DNA of 64,000 bases from Thermoleophilia bacterium (GTDB taxonomy: Bacteria; Actinomycetota; Thermoleophilia; Gaiellales; Gaiellaceae). Where the stretch lies: contig JADLFG010000029.1 of NCBI GenBank assembly GCA_020845695.1, forward strand, positions 124,001 through 188,000, written 5' to 3'. Below the pieces are notes generated by a model, which was not told the DNA's origin, did not search any database, and saw only the letters and a program-made list of their open reading frames with translations. Each line of letters begins with the position of its first letter. Within the stretch, counting starts at the first letter, position 1. Shown here in pieces: positions 41,546 to 50,176 of the stretch. Position numbers and translations under genes: made by a program.

Positions 41546-42712
41546 TCAGGCGGCCACCGCGAATCGATCCGGGGTGAACGGCGCGAGCAGCGGCGCTTCG
41601 CCGGTCGCGACGAGCCGGGCGACCTCTTCGCCGACCGCGGGGCCGAGCTTGAAGCCGTGGCCGCTCGAGCCGGCGACGACGACGAGGCCGTCGACGCCGC
41701 CGACGCTGCCGATCACCGGCAGGTCGTCGGGGCTCATGTCGTAGACGCAGGCCCAGCCGCGTCCGAACGGCAGATCGGCGAGGGCCGGCAGTCGAGGCAG
41801 CATCAGGTCGAGGATCCAGGCCGCCTCGCGATCGCTGACCGTCTGCTGGTACACGTCCGGGTTCGTCACCTCCGCGCGGGGGACGTCGGGGTGGCGGTAG
41901 CCGGTGCCGCCGCCGGCCCAGCTCCCGATCAGCACCCGGTGCTCGCCGTCGGGGCGGGCGTAGTGGACGAGCGTGTCGTCACACCACGTGAACGGCAGCA
42001 CCTCGCGCGCCCGGTCGGGCACGTCGAGGGCCATGATCGAGTGGCGCTCCATCGTCAGCGGCAACGAGACACCGATCGCGGCGAGTAGCGGCCCCGTCCA
42101 GGGGCCGGTCGCGAGCACGACCGTGCCGGCCTCGACGAGCTCGCCGCCGAGCGTCTCGACCCCCGTTACCCGCGAGCCGTTCCGAGCCAGTCGCGCGATG
42201 GGCGTGTTCAACCGCACGGTCGCGCCGCGTTCCCGCGCGGCCGCGACGATCCCGGTCGTCGCGGTGGCCGGGTCGGGGTAGCCGGCCGACGGCTCCCAGA
42301 GCGCCACGGCCAGGCCGTCGGCGGTGAACCCCGGGGCGCGGTCGAGCAGCTCCGCCGGTGTCAGGAGCTCGAGCGGCGTCCCCTCCGCGCGGACGCGCTC
42401 GACCGTCCGCCCGACGTCCTCCACGAGCGCCTCGCCGAAACCCCAGAGCAGGCCGACCTCGCGGAAGTCGGAGGGGTGGCCGGTGCGCTCGGGCATCGCG
42501 CGCAGGAAGTTCGTGCCGTTACGGGCGAGCTGGGAGAGCTCCGGCATGAAGTAGAAGGCGTGCGAGAGCGCGCCCGAGCGTCCCGACGGACCCGACGCGG
42601 GCGTCGAGCGCTCGAGCAGGGTGACGTCCACGCACCGCTCGGCGAGGTGGAACGCGGCGGCTGCGCCGGCGATGCCCGCTCCGACGACAATGACGTCCGG
42701 GTGGGCGCTCAC
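41546..42712 (-). CDS. FAD-dependent amine oxidase/dehydrogenase (DadA/sarcosine oxidase-like)
   Basis: 388 residues from GTG. Rossmann FAD site VIVVGAGIAGAAAAFHLAE with LLERSTPASGPSGRSGA, the ATGPWTGPLLAAIG central motif, and the C-terminal YDMSPDDLPVIGSVGGVDGLVVVAGSSGHGFKLGPAVGE typical of the family (second FAD contact). Members demethylate or deaminate sarcosine, dimethylglycine, N-methyl amino acids or D-amino acids. It lies downstream of, and in the same direction as, a GntR regulator, and converges on the corrinoid activator gene. Confidence 0.87.
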   Translation of the reverse strand: MSAHPDVIVVGAGIAGAAAAFHLAERCVDVTLLERSTPASGPSGRSGALSHAFYFMPELSQLARNGTNFLRAMPERTGHPSDFREVGLLWGFGEALVEDVGRTVERVRAEGTPLELLTPAELLDRAPGFTADGLAVALWEPSAGYPDPATATTGIVAAARERGATVRLNTPIARLARNGSRVTGVETLGGELVEAGTVVLATGPWTGPLLAAIGVSLPLTMERHSIMALDVPDRAREVLPFTWCDDTLVHYARPDGEHRVLIGSWAGGGTGYRHPDVPRAEVTNPDVYQQTVSDREAAWILDLMLPRLPALADLPFGRGWACVYDMSPDDLPVIGSVGGVDGLVVVAGSSGHGFKLGPAVGEEVARLVATGEAPLLAPFTPDRFAVAA

Positions 42713-42758
42713 GTCGGCGCGAGCTTACCGCAGGCGTCGCGCAGGCGCCAGCAGCGGC

Positions 42759-43568
42759 TCAGCGGGCGCCGCCCGCCCGCCGGGAACCCGCCGCCGCGCG
42801 CGGCCGAGCGGGTGCCTCCGCCCACGGGTCGATCTCGGCCACGAAGTGCGCGAGCCGCTGCTGATGCTCCTCGGCGGCCGCGCGGGCCGAGGCAACGTCG
42901 TGCGCGGCGATCGACTCGGTGATCCGCACGTGGATCGCCACCACGTCCTCCCACTCGTTGCGAAACCAGGCCGGCGCGGTGCCCGCCTCTCGGTACTCGC
43001 GCACGCGAGCGGACGCCATCAGCTCGAGCACGCTCGAGACCATCGACAGGGCAAGCACGTTGCCGGTGGCGCGCAGGATCGCCCGGTGGAACTCGATGTC
43101 GTGCGCGAGCCAGCGCTCGACCGACCGGCGCTCCGACGCGAGCCGGTCGAGCTCGGTTCGGATGGCCTGGATGTCAGCGGGCGTCGCGATCTCCGCCGCC
43201 CGGGCGATCGCTGCGATTTCGAGCCAGCCCCGCACCTCGCAGAGCCGGATCATGCTCGGCCGGTCGAGAGCGAGGATCAGCTCGAGCGAGTGCGTGAGCA
43301 GGCGATCCGGGTGGGGCGAGACGTAGACGCCGCTGCCGTGGTGGATCTCGACGAGGCCGAGTGCCGCGAGGATGCGCAGGGCCTGGCTGATCGTGGCCCG
43401 GCTCGTCTGGAAGCGCAGCGCGAGGTCGCGCTCGGCGGGCAGGCGGCTTCCGGGCTCGAGCTGGCCGGTGACGATCAGGTCGCGGAGCTGGTCGACGACG
43501 AGGTCGCAGGCGCGGCTCGGTGCGGCGTCGCGCAGGCCGACGATCTCCGGGAGCTCGCCCTCCTGCAT
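42759..43568 (-). CDS. GntR-family regulator, FadR/FCD type
   Basis: 269 residues from ATG at 43568; the longer frame runs into the divergent gene and lacks any fold. The winged helix has SRACDLVVDQLRDLIVTGQLEPGSRLPAERDLALRFQTSRATISQAL and GLVEIHHGSGVYVSP. The all-helical FCD effector domain follows with likely metal ligands in HDIEFHRAILRATGN. A TACGAT -10 box sits 6 bases upstream. It may control the amine oxidase downstream and/or the divergent solute-binding-like gene. Confidence 0.87.
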   Translation of the reverse strand: MQEGELPEIVGLRDAAPSRACDLVVDQLRDLIVTGQLEPGSRLPAERDLALRFQTSRATISQALRILAALGLVEIHHGSGVYVSPHPDRLLTHSLELILALDRPSMIRLCEVRGWLEIAAIARAAEIATPADIQAIRTELDRLASERRSVERWLAHDIEFHRAILRATGNVLALSMVSSVLELMASARVREYREAGTAPAWFRNEWEDVVAIHVRITESIAAHDVASARAAAEEHQQRLAHFVAEIDPWAEAPARPRAAAGSRRAGGAR

Positions 43569-43574
43569 GCTCGT

Positions 43575-43580
43575 ATCGTA
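43575..43580 (-). promoter_or_regulatory. -10 box TACGAT for the GntR gene
   Basis: Reverse strand TACGAT followed by 6 bases and the ATG at 43568, leaderless geometry, back-to-back with the forward promoter at 43627. Confidence 0.45.
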
Positions 43581-43626
43581 CTCGCCGGCACGACGGTTCC
43601 CTCGGGGCGCGAAGTGAGCGGGCGGG

Positions 43627-43632
43627 AATACT
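43627..43632 (+). promoter_or_regulatory. -10 box AATACT for the solute-binding-like gene
   Basis: AATACT followed by 6 bases and the GTG at 43639. Together with 43575 it gives two divergent leaderless starts in a 70-base gap. Confidence 0.4.
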
Positions 43633-43638
43633 TGCCCG

Positions 43639-44796
43639 GTGAGCCGGCTGACGCTGAGGGGGATCGGGTGGGACCACGAGCGCTGCCTCTCCCCGCTGCG
43701 AGCTGCGGCAACGGCCTGGGCGCAGCGCCGCCCGGACGTCTCGATCGAGTGGGATGCACGGCCGCTCGAAGCGTTCAACGACCAGCCGCTCGGCGCGCTC
43801 GCCGAGCGCTACGACCTGCTCGTGATCGACCACCCCTTCGTGGGCGCGGCGGCGGAGCTCGGCTGCCTCGCCCCGCTCGAGCGGTTGCTCGGCCCGGGCG
43901 AGCTCGGCGCGCTCGCGGCCGACGCGATCGGCGAGAGCCACGACGCCTACGGGTACGCGGGCAGCCAGTGGGCGCTCGCGGTCGACGGCGCCTGCCAGGT
44001 CGCGGCGGCGCGTGACGACCTGCTTGCCGACCTCGGTTGCTCCGCCCCGGCGGCGTGGCGGGACGTGCACGAGCTCGCGCGCGCGAACCCCGGCCGGGTG
44101 GCCATGCCGCTCGACCCGACCGACGCGATCTGCTCCCTGCTCACGATCTGCGCGAGCTCGGGCGTCGCCGCGGCGGCGGGGCCGACGCTCTTTCTCGACC
44201 CGCTCACCGGGGAGCGGGCGGTCTCGACGCTGACCGAGCTCGTACCGCACCTGCATCCCGCCTCGCTCGAGGAGAGCCCGCCCGCGCTGCTCGAGCGCAT
44301 GGGAGCGAGCGACGTGGTCGCGTACGTCCCGCTCGTGTTCGGGTACGTGAGCTACGCGTGCGCGCAGCCGCCCGGGCGCAAGCGGCTGCGGTTCCTCGAG
44401 ATCCCGTCGGCCGGGCGCGGGTCGTCGGGCTCGATCCTGGGCGGTGCCGGGCTCGCGGTCTCGGCCGCCTCCGCCTTCGCGGCGGAGGCCGCGGCGTTCG
44501 CCGCCTGGGCGTGCGGGCCGCCGGCCCAGGTCGAGGTGATCGCCCCCGCCGGCGGTCAACCCGCCAGTCGTACCGCCTGGGTGGATCCCGGCCTCGATGC
44601 GGCGACCGGCTGCTTCTTCTCCGGGACGCGCCGCACGATCGAGTCCGCCTGGGTCCGTCCACGCGACCCCTGGTGGCCGGGCTTTCAGCGGGTGGCGGGA
44701 GAGCTGCTTGCCGGCGCTCTGCGCTCGGGTGCGACGCCCCGCGGGATCGTCGCAGCGCTCGAGCGCGTCTACCGCGAGCACCGGCCCGCCGGGTAG
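43639..44796 (+). CDS. Solute-binding-protein-like protein without signal peptide
   Basis: 385 residues from GTG. The layout resembles extracellular solute-binding proteins of family 1: LTLRGIGWDHERCLSPLRAA at the start, LLVIDHPFVGAAAELGCLAPLE, YGYAGSQWALAVDGACQVAA and PRDPWWPGFQRV near the end. The N-terminus has no signal peptide or lipobox, and the next in-frame sequence upstream offers none, so the protein is probably cytoplasmic. No ABC permease or ATPase gene is near. It could be a ligand-sensing or carrier protein for the CoA pathway that follows. The call rests on layout alone. Confidence 0.55.
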   Translation: MSRLTLRGIGWDHERCLSPLRAAATAWAQRRPDVSIEWDARPLEAFNDQPLGALAERYDLLVIDHPFVGAAAELGCLAPLERLLGPGELGALAADAIGESHDAYGYAGSQWALAVDGACQVAAARDDLLADLGCSAPAAWRDVHELARANPGRVAMPLDPTDAICSLLTICASSGVAAAAGPTLFLDPLTGERAVSTLTELVPHLHPASLEESPPALLERMGASDVVAYVPLVFGYVSYACAQPPGRKRLRFLEIPSAGRGSSGSILGGAGLAVSAASAFAAEAAAFAAWACGPPAQVEVIAPAGGQPASRTAWVDPGLDAATGCFFSGTRRTIESAWVRPRDPWWPGFQRVAGELLAGALRSGATPRGIVAALERVYREHRPAG

Positions 44797-44805
44797 GCGG
44801 GGCGC

Positions 44806-44834
44806 TCGACAGCGGCGGGCCGAGCCGCTACGCT
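44806..44834 (+). promoter_or_regulatory. Promoter for the CoA-transferase operon
   Basis: TCGACA, a 17-base spacer and TACGCT precede the GTG at 44874. The leader holds the direct repeat TCACTGGCTAGGTCACTAG (44846-44864), a possible regulator site. Confidence 0.45.
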
Positions 44835-44873
44835 CAACCGCTGGATCACTGGCTAGGTCACTAGGGGAGTCGC

Positions 44874-46052
44874 GTGGGCGCAGCTCTCGACGGAATCCGT
44901 GTGCTCGACTTCACCCAGATGATGCTGGGCCCGTACGCGACCCAGTTTCTCGGCGACCTCGGCGCCGACGTGATCAAGATCGAGAAGCCGGTGTCGGGGG
45001 AGTGGGAACGCGGGCTCGAGTTCATGGGACAGCTCGTGGCGGGCGACTCCGCCGCCTTCCACGCGATGAACCGCAACAAGCGATCGGTCACGGTCGACCT
45101 GAAGAGCGCCGCCGGCCGCGAGGCGATCCTGCGACTCGGTGCGACGTGCGATGTCGTCGCGGAGAACTTCCGCCCCGGCGTGCTCGACCGGCTCGGGCTC
45201 GGCTACGAGGATTTCCGCCGCGTGCGACCCGACGTGATCTTCGCCTCCGGGTCGGGCTGGGGACAGCGCACGCGCTTCGCGCGCGAGCGAAGGCCCGGTC
45301 AGGACCTGCTGATCCAGGCGATGTCGGGGCTCGCGTTCAACGCCGGGCGGCGGGACGATCCGCCGATCGTGGCTGGCTCCTCGCTCTGCGACGCGACGAC
45401 CGCGCTCACGCTCGCGATCGGGATCCTCGCCGCGCTGGTCGCCCGGGAGCGCCGGGGGATCGGGCAGCGCGTCGAGGTCGATCTCTTCTCGACCACGATC
45501 TCGGTCCAGTGCCAGGAGATCTCGGCGATCGTCAACCAGGGCACCGACGCCGTCCGATCCGAGGCGGGAATCGCGCAGCCCTGGCTCTCGGCGCCGTTCG
45601 GGATCTACCGCACCCGCGACGGGTGGCTCGCCCTCTCGATGACGCCGCTCGAGACCCTGGCGCCGCTCGTCGGCGATCCCGGCCTGGCCGGGCTCGATGC
45701 GTGGGCCGACCGCGACGACGTCAAGCGCCGCCTCGATCCCGTGTTCGAGCGGGAGACGACCGACGTCTGGCTCGAGCGGCTCGCTTCGGAGGGGGTCTGG
45801 TGCTCCCGGGTGCGCACGACGAAGGAGGCGGTCGACGAGCTGCGCGCCGAGGGCTCCGGGCTCGTCTGCCGGGTGACGCACCCGCGGGCGGGGGAGCTCG
45901 AGCTGATCGGCTGCCCGATCACGCTGTCGCACACCCCCTGGGAGCTTCGCCTCGCGCCACCGCTCGTGGGGGAGCACACGGACGAGGTGCTCTCGGAGGT
46001 GCTCGATCCGGCCGAGCTCGCGGCCCTGCGCGAGGCGGGCGTGCTCGGGTGA
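44874..46052 (+). CDS. CoA-transferase family III (CaiB/BaiF)
   Basis: 392 residues from GTG. Motifs: VLDFTQMMLGPYATQFLGDL, GADVIKIEKPVSGEWER, MNRNKRSVTVDLKSAAGREA, AENFRPGVLDRLGLGYEDF and the catalytic Asp in RRPGQDLLIQAMSGLAFN (about residue 144). It is more like the third copy at 61432 than the one at 6824. It probably activates a carboxylic acid with CoA for the hydratase and dehydrogenase encoded downstream. The stop overlaps the hydratase start (GTGA). Confidence 0.88.
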   Translation: MGAALDGIRVLDFTQMMLGPYATQFLGDLGADVIKIEKPVSGEWERGLEFMGQLVAGDSAAFHAMNRNKRSVTVDLKSAAGREAILRLGATCDVVAENFRPGVLDRLGLGYEDFRRVRPDVIFASGSGWGQRTRFARERRPGQDLLIQAMSGLAFNAGRRDDPPIVAGSSLCDATTALTLAIGILAALVARERRGIGQRVEVDLFSTTISVQCQEISAIVNQGTDAVRSEAGIAQPWLSAPFGIYRTRDGWLALSMTPLETLAPLVGDPGLAGLDAWADRDDVKRRLDPVFERETTDVWLERLASEGVWCSRVRTTKEAVDELRAEGSGLVCRVTHPRAGELELIGCPITLSHTPWELRLAPPLVGEHTDEVLSEVLDPAELAALREAGVLG

Positions 46053-46837
46053 GCGCCGGGGCGCACCCGAACCTCGTCGAGGATCGCCGGGACGCGGTCG
46101 CGATCCTGCGGGTGCAGCGCGAGGAGGCGCTCGGCGCGCTCTCCCGCGGCATGGTCGAGGCGCTCGGAGACTACCTCACCGACCTGGGCCGCGACTCCTC
46201 GGTCGGCGCGCTCGTCCTCACCGGCACGGGCAAGGGCTTCATCGCCGGCGCCGATATCGGCGAGTACGACGGCGTCTCCCAGGCCGCATTCGACGACTAC
46301 CAGCGGCTGTCGCGGCGCGTCTTCGACCTGCTCGAGGCGCTACCGCAACCCGCGATCGCAGCCGTCAACGGCTACGCGCTCGGCGACGGCTTCGAGGTCG
46401 CCCTCGCGTGCGACCTGATCGTCGCCTCGACCGCCGCGCGCTTCGGGCTTCCGGAGATCAAGCTGGGCCTCCTGCCGGGCGGCGGTGGCACCCAGCGCCT
46501 GCCGCGCGCGATCGGCATGCGCGCGGCGAAGGAGCTCGTGCTGACGGGGCGCTTCATGCGCCCAGACGAGGCCGAGCGGCGCGGGTTGCTCGTCGCCGTG
46601 ACCGAGCCCGAGGAGCTGCTTGGGGTCGCGACCGAGCTCGCCGAGCGGATCGCGGCCGCGCCGCCGCTCGCCGCTCGCGAGGCGATTCGCCTGATCGACG
46701 ACGGCTGCGACTCGCCGCTCGCGACCGCGCTCTCGCTCGAGCAGCGCGTGCTCTCGAACCTGTTCGCGACCGCCGACGCCCGGGAGGGCATCCGTGCCTT
46801 CAGCGAGAAGCGCGAGCCCCGATTCAGCGGGCGCTGA
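46049..46837 (+). CDS. Enoyl-CoA hydratase/isomerase family protein
   Basis: 262 residues from GTG. Crotonase motifs: LVLTGTGKGFIAGADIGEY (first oxyanion hole), AAVNGYALGDGFEVALACD (second), and FGLPEIKLGLLPGGGGTQRL with a catalytic Glu. The usual NGxAxGGGxE reads GDGFE, with Asp in place of a Gly close to the oxyanion hole, a rare change that may alter activity. The end REPRFSGR is typical. It probably hydrates an enoyl-CoA made from the acid activated by the preceding CoA-transferase. Confidence 0.86.
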   Translation: MSAGAHPNLVEDRRDAVAILRVQREEALGALSRGMVEALGDYLTDLGRDSSVGALVLTGTGKGFIAGADIGEYDGVSQAAFDDYQRLSRRVFDLLEALPQPAIAAVNGYALGDGFEVALACDLIVASTAARFGLPEIKLGLLPGGGGTQRLPRAIGMRAAKELVLTGRFMRPDEAERRGLLVAVTEPEELLGVATELAERIAAAPPLAAREAIRLIDDGCDSPLATALSLEQRVLSNLFATADAREGIRAFSEKREPRFSGR

Positions 46838-46852
46838 CCCGAGGAGACGACC

Positions 46853-47815
46853 ATGTTGTGGCAGCACGGCCCCATCTCGACCCTGAACATGCAGCTCAAG
46901 GGCGACCAGTCGAACGTCTCGGTGACCGTGCACATCGTCGTGGGCGGCGACCGCGTGGCGCTCGTGGACACCGGGCTCGTCTGGGCCTACGACCAGCTCG
47001 AGGAGGCGCTCGGCGAGCTCCGCATCCCCGTGGGTCGGATCGACCTCGTGCTGAACACCCACGAGCACATGGATCACATCGGCAACAACGCCCGGGTCGT
47101 GCGCGAGTCGGGCGCGCTCGTCGGCGCGCACCCCCGCCGGGCGGCCTGGATCGAGGACCACCGACTCGGGGCCGAGCAGATGGTGCTGCGCTTTCCCGAC
47201 GCCGAGCCCGTCTTCGACCCGAAGCCCGAGTACCTCGACTGGATGGAGGAGGAGCAGGCGCCCGTGCACCTCCGCCTCCTCGACGGCAACGTGATCAACC
47301 TCGGTGGCGGCGTCGAGCTCGAGGTGATCGAGCTGCACGGCCACTCGCTGGGCGAGATCGGCTTCCTCGAGCGCTCGAGCGGCACGCTCGTCTTCGGCGA
47401 CGCTCTGATGCCGACGCACGTCCCCGTGCTCTTCCTCTACGAGGAGCCGCATCACACGCGCGCGACCTGCCGGCGGATCATGCAGCTCGCCCGCGATCGA
47501 GACGTGCGTGCCGTGCTGTCCGGTCACGCCGAGCCGTGCGGGCGGGACGAGGCGATCGCCTGGGCCGGCGAGTGTCTCGAGCGGACGGTGCAGATCGAGC
47601 GGGCGATCGTCGAGGCGGTCCAGGAGGTGCCGGGCGGAGAGCTCGCTCGCATCCGCGACGTCGTCACCGAGCGGCTCGGGAAGCTCCGCGAGTGGCGCGC
47701 GCTGATCACGATCGACGGGCACCTGCGCGACCTCGAGCGGCAGGGAGTGATCGCGCGCTCCGGGGGCGGCTGGGAGCTGGCGGGCGGCCGCGCGGCGACC
47801 GGGATGGCGCCGTGA
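46853..47815 (+). CDS. Metallo-beta-lactamase-fold hydrolase
   Basis: 320 residues, ATG after GAGGAGACG. Zinc motifs are intact: LNTHEHMDHIGNNARVV (HxHxDH), ELHGHSLGEIGFL (third His), TLVFGDALMP (bridging Asp) and AVLSGHAEPC (last His). A C-terminal helical/wHTH-like extension follows (RIRDVVTERLGKLREWRALI, then HLRDLERQGVIAR), as in many glyoxalase II-like thioesterases. In an operon with CoA enzymes, a CoA-thioester or lactone hydrolase role is likely. The stop overlaps the dehydrogenase start. Confidence 0.85.
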   Translation: MLWQHGPISTLNMQLKGDQSNVSVTVHIVVGGDRVALVDTGLVWAYDQLEEALGELRIPVGRIDLVLNTHEHMDHIGNNARVVRESGALVGAHPRRAAWIEDHRLGAEQMVLRFPDAEPVFDPKPEYLDWMEEEQAPVHLRLLDGNVINLGGGVELEVIELHGHSLGEIGFLERSSGTLVFGDALMPTHVPVLFLYEEPHHTRATCRRIMQLARDRDVRAVLSGHAEPCGRDEAIAWAGECLERTVQIERAIVEAVQEVPGGELARIRDVVTERLGKLREWRALITIDGHLRDLERQGVIARSGGGWELAGGRAATGMAP

Positions 47816-48798
47816 GCGTGAGGCCCCAGGCCGTGCTGGGCGCCGGCGTGATGGGTGCCGACATCGCGCTCAGCCTCGCGCTCGGCGGCGAGTCGGTCCG
47901 GTTGTGGGGCCGGCGCGAGGAGGGGCTGGCCGCGGCCGGCGTCCGGCTGCGCGAGAATGCGGCGTTCGTCGCGGGGGAGGGGCTCGCGACCGGGCCGGCG
48001 GTCGAGGCGGCGCTCGCGCGGGTCGAGGCCACGACGGAGCGCGCGCGCGCGCTCGACGGTGTCGAGATCGCGATCGAGGCCGTCTCCGAGCGGCTCGAGC
48101 TGAAGCGGGAGCTGCTCGCGGCGGCCGAGGCGGAGACGCCACCGGACGCCGTGCTCTCGAGCACGACCTCGTCGCTCAGCCCCACCCGGATCGCTGAGTC
48201 GCTCGCTCGGCCCGAGCGCTTCGTGGTCGCTCACTACGCCCAGCCGGCCCACCTGATGATGCTCGTCGAGGTCGTACCGGGCGAACGCAGCGGCGAGGAC
48301 GCGATCGAGGCGGTCTCGGCGCTGCTGCGCCGGACCGGCAAGCTGCCGGCCCGCTGCGCGGACATCCCCGGCTTCGTCTGGAGCCGGCTCCAGCAGGCGC
48401 TCCTGCGCGAGTTCGCCTTCCTCGTCCGTCGCGGCGACGTGACCGCGGAGACCTGCGACACCGTGCTCAAGTACGGCTTCGCGCACCGCCTGGCGGTGAT
48501 GGGGACGTTCGAGCACGCCGACCTCGCCGGGCTCGAGCTGATGGGCGAGATGGCGAAGGAGGTGTGGCCCGACCTCTCCCGCGACGTCGACCCGGACGAC
48601 GGGCCGATCGGCGAGCTGCGCCGGCGCGGCGAGACCGGGATGAAGGCCGGGAGGGGTTTCTACGACTGGGCCGCCCGCGACCCGGACGCGTTTCGACGTG
48701 ACCGAGACCGCGAGATCGTGCGCCGGCTCAAGCTCCTGCGTGGAGGGGAGGTCGTGCTCGGCGACGGTGGCCCCGCTGCGGCGGGCAGCGAGTCCTGA
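47812..48798 (+). CDS. 3-Hydroxyacyl-CoA dehydrogenase family protein
   Basis: 328 residues from GTG overlapping the MBL stop. NAD site QAVLGAGVMGADIALSLAL with LWGRREEGL; AIEAVSERLELKRELLA; SSTTSSLSPTRIAESL; the catalytic His in FVVAHYAQPAHLMMLVEVVPG, where HFxNP is usual and Gln replaces Asn; and the C-terminal dimerisation domain FVWSRLQQALLREFAFLVRRG. The Gln change and the overall pattern also fit relatives such as L-carnitine or L-gulonate dehydrogenases. It probably oxidises the 3-hydroxyacyl product of the hydratase. Last gene of its operon. Confidence 0.85.
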   Translation: MSVRPQAVLGAGVMGADIALSLALGGESVRLWGRREEGLAAAGVRLRENAAFVAGEGLATGPAVEAALARVEATTERARALDGVEIAIEAVSERLELKRELLAAAEAETPPDAVLSSTTSSLSPTRIAESLARPERFVVAHYAQPAHLMMLVEVVPGERSGEDAIEAVSALLRRTGKLPARCADIPGFVWSRLQQALLREFAFLVRRGDVTAETCDTVLKYGFAHRLAVMGTFEHADLAGLELMGEMAKEVWPDLSRDVDPDDGPIGELRRRGETGMKAGRGFYDWAARDPDAFRRDRDREIVRRLKLLRGGEVVLGDGGPAAAGSES

Positions 48799-48831
48799 CA
48801 TCCTGTGGGCGGACGTTTCCGCGGCGCCGTG

Positions 48832-48860
48832 TTGACTCGCTCGGGACGCGTACCTAGGAT
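48832..48860 (+). promoter_or_regulatory. Promoter for the coxMSL-like operon
   Basis: TTGACT, a 17-base spacer and TAGGAT, one of the best -35/-10 pairs in the window. The start would be near 48867, leaving a leader of about 18 bases before the ATG at 48885. Confidence 0.6.
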
Positions 48861-48884
48861 TGGCTGACTGAGCAGGCCACTTCG

Positions 48885-49694
48885 ATGAAGCCGCCGCCGT
48901 TCGACTACCACGTGCCCGAGACCCTCGAGGAGGCGGTCAGGCTGCGAGCCGAGCTCGGTCCCGATGCCTCGATCCTCGCGGGCGGGCAGAGCCTGATCCC
49001 CCTCCTCAACCTCCGCTTCGCCCGACCGAGCGCGCTGATCGACCTGCGTTGCGTGCGCGAGCTCGACTACGTGCGCGCGTGCGACGGCGGCGTCGCGGTC
49101 GGCGCGATGACCCGCCAGCGGGAGCTCGAGCGCGCGGCGGCGGCGGTCGGACTGAGCCCGCTCGTCCGCGAGGCGCAGCGCTGCGTGGCCCACCCCGTGA
49201 TCCGCAACCGCGGCACCGTCGGTGGGACGATCGCTCACGCCGACCCGGCGGCGGAGCTTCCGGCGGCGTTGCGAGCGCTCGGCGGCCACGTCACGGCTCG
49301 CGGGCCGCGCGGGGAGCGCAGGATCGACGCCGCCGAGCTGTTTCGGTTTCACTTCACCACCTCGCTCGAGCCGGACGAGATCCTGACCGAGGTCTTCTTC
49401 CCCTCGCTTGCTGCCGGCGCCGGGTCGGCCTACCTGGAGCTCAGCCGCCGCCACGGCGACTACCCGCTCGCCGGCGTCGCAGCCGTGGTCGGAGACCATC
49501 GTGCGCGGCTCTGTTTCGCCGCGCTCGGACCGACCCCGGTGCTGGTCGAGTCCGACGATCCCGCCGACTGGGACGCCGCGATCGAGCCGGCCGGGGACAT
49601 CCACGCATCGGCGGCGTACCGGCGCGAGCTCGCCGCCGTGCTCGGCAGACGGGCGCTCGCGCTCGCCCGGGAGCGCGCGACGGGAGGGGCATGA
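48885..49694 (+). CDS. FAD-binding medium subunit of a xanthine oxidase-family molybdenum hydroxylase (CoxM-like)
   Basis: 269 residues. FAD motifs: SILAGGQSLIPLLNLRFARP and NRGTVGGTIAHADPAAELPA, and the C-terminal CO_deh_flav_C domain with FHFTTSLEPDEILTEVFFP. It shuttles electrons from the iron-sulfur subunit to an acceptor. The stop overlaps the small subunit start (ATGA), giving the M-S-L gene order of carbon monoxide dehydrogenase-like and aldehyde dehydrogenase-like enzymes. Confidence 0.9.
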   Translation: MKPPPFDYHVPETLEEAVRLRAELGPDASILAGGQSLIPLLNLRFARPSALIDLRCVRELDYVRACDGGVAVGAMTRQRELERAAAAVGLSPLVREAQRCVAHPVIRNRGTVGGTIAHADPAAELPAALRALGGHVTARGPRGERRIDAAELFRFHFTTSLEPDEILTEVFFPSLAAGAGSAYLELSRRHGDYPLAGVAAVVGDHRARLCFAALGPTPVLVESDDPADWDAAIEPAGDIHASAAYRRELAAVLGRRALALARERATGGA

Positions 49695-50176
49695 GACAGG
49701 CGGTCACGTTCACGGTCAACGGCGAGCGGGTGCGGCGCGAGGTCGAGCCGCGGCTGCTGCTCTCCGACTTCCTGCGGCACGAGCTCGGGCTGACGGGGAC
49801 GCACGTCGGTTGCGAGCACGGTGTCTGCGGCTGCTGCACGATCCTCGTCGACGGCGCCGCGGCCCGTTCCTGCCTGATGCTCGCCGTCCAGGCGGACGGA
49901 GCCGAGGTGCGCACGATCGAGGGACTCGCAACTGGCGGCGAGCTCCACCCCGTGCAGGCCGCGTTCCGGGAGGCGCACGCGCTCCAGTGCGGCTTCTGCA
50001 CGCCCGGCTTCGTGATCGCCGTCGCGGCCTTCCTCGAGGAGTGCGAGACCGTCGATCTCTCCGACGGGGCGATCCGCGAGGCGATCGCCGGCAACCTCTG
50101 CCGCTGCACCGGCTACCAGAACATCGTCGAGGCCGTGCGGATCGCCGCCCGGACGATGGGGAAGGTGCCCGCATGA
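49691..50176 (+). CDS. 2Fe-2S small subunit of a molybdenum hydroxylase (CoxS-like)
   Basis: 161 residues. The N-terminal ferredoxin domain has the ligands GCEHGVCGCCTILVDG and RSC; the C-terminal [2Fe-2S] helical domain has QCGFCTPGF and GNLCRCTGYQNIV. These two clusters pass electrons from the molybdopterin site to FAD. ATGA overlaps at both ends couple it to the M and L subunits. Confidence 0.93.
   Translation: MRQAVTFTVNGERVRREVEPRLLLSDFLRHELGLTGTHVGCEHGVCGCCTILVDGAAARSCLMLAVQADGAEVRTIEGLATGGELHPVQAAFREAHALQCGFCTPGFVIAVAAFLEECETVDLSDGAIREAIAGNLCRCTGYQNIVEAVRIAARTMGKVPA

Noticed and set aside
44874..48798. Carnitine degradation operon (CaiB, crotonase, HAD-type carnitine dehydrogenase)
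   Set aside because: The family mix is suggestive, but no carnitine-specific motif, transporter or betaine gene is present; kept as a generic CoA-linked acid pathway.
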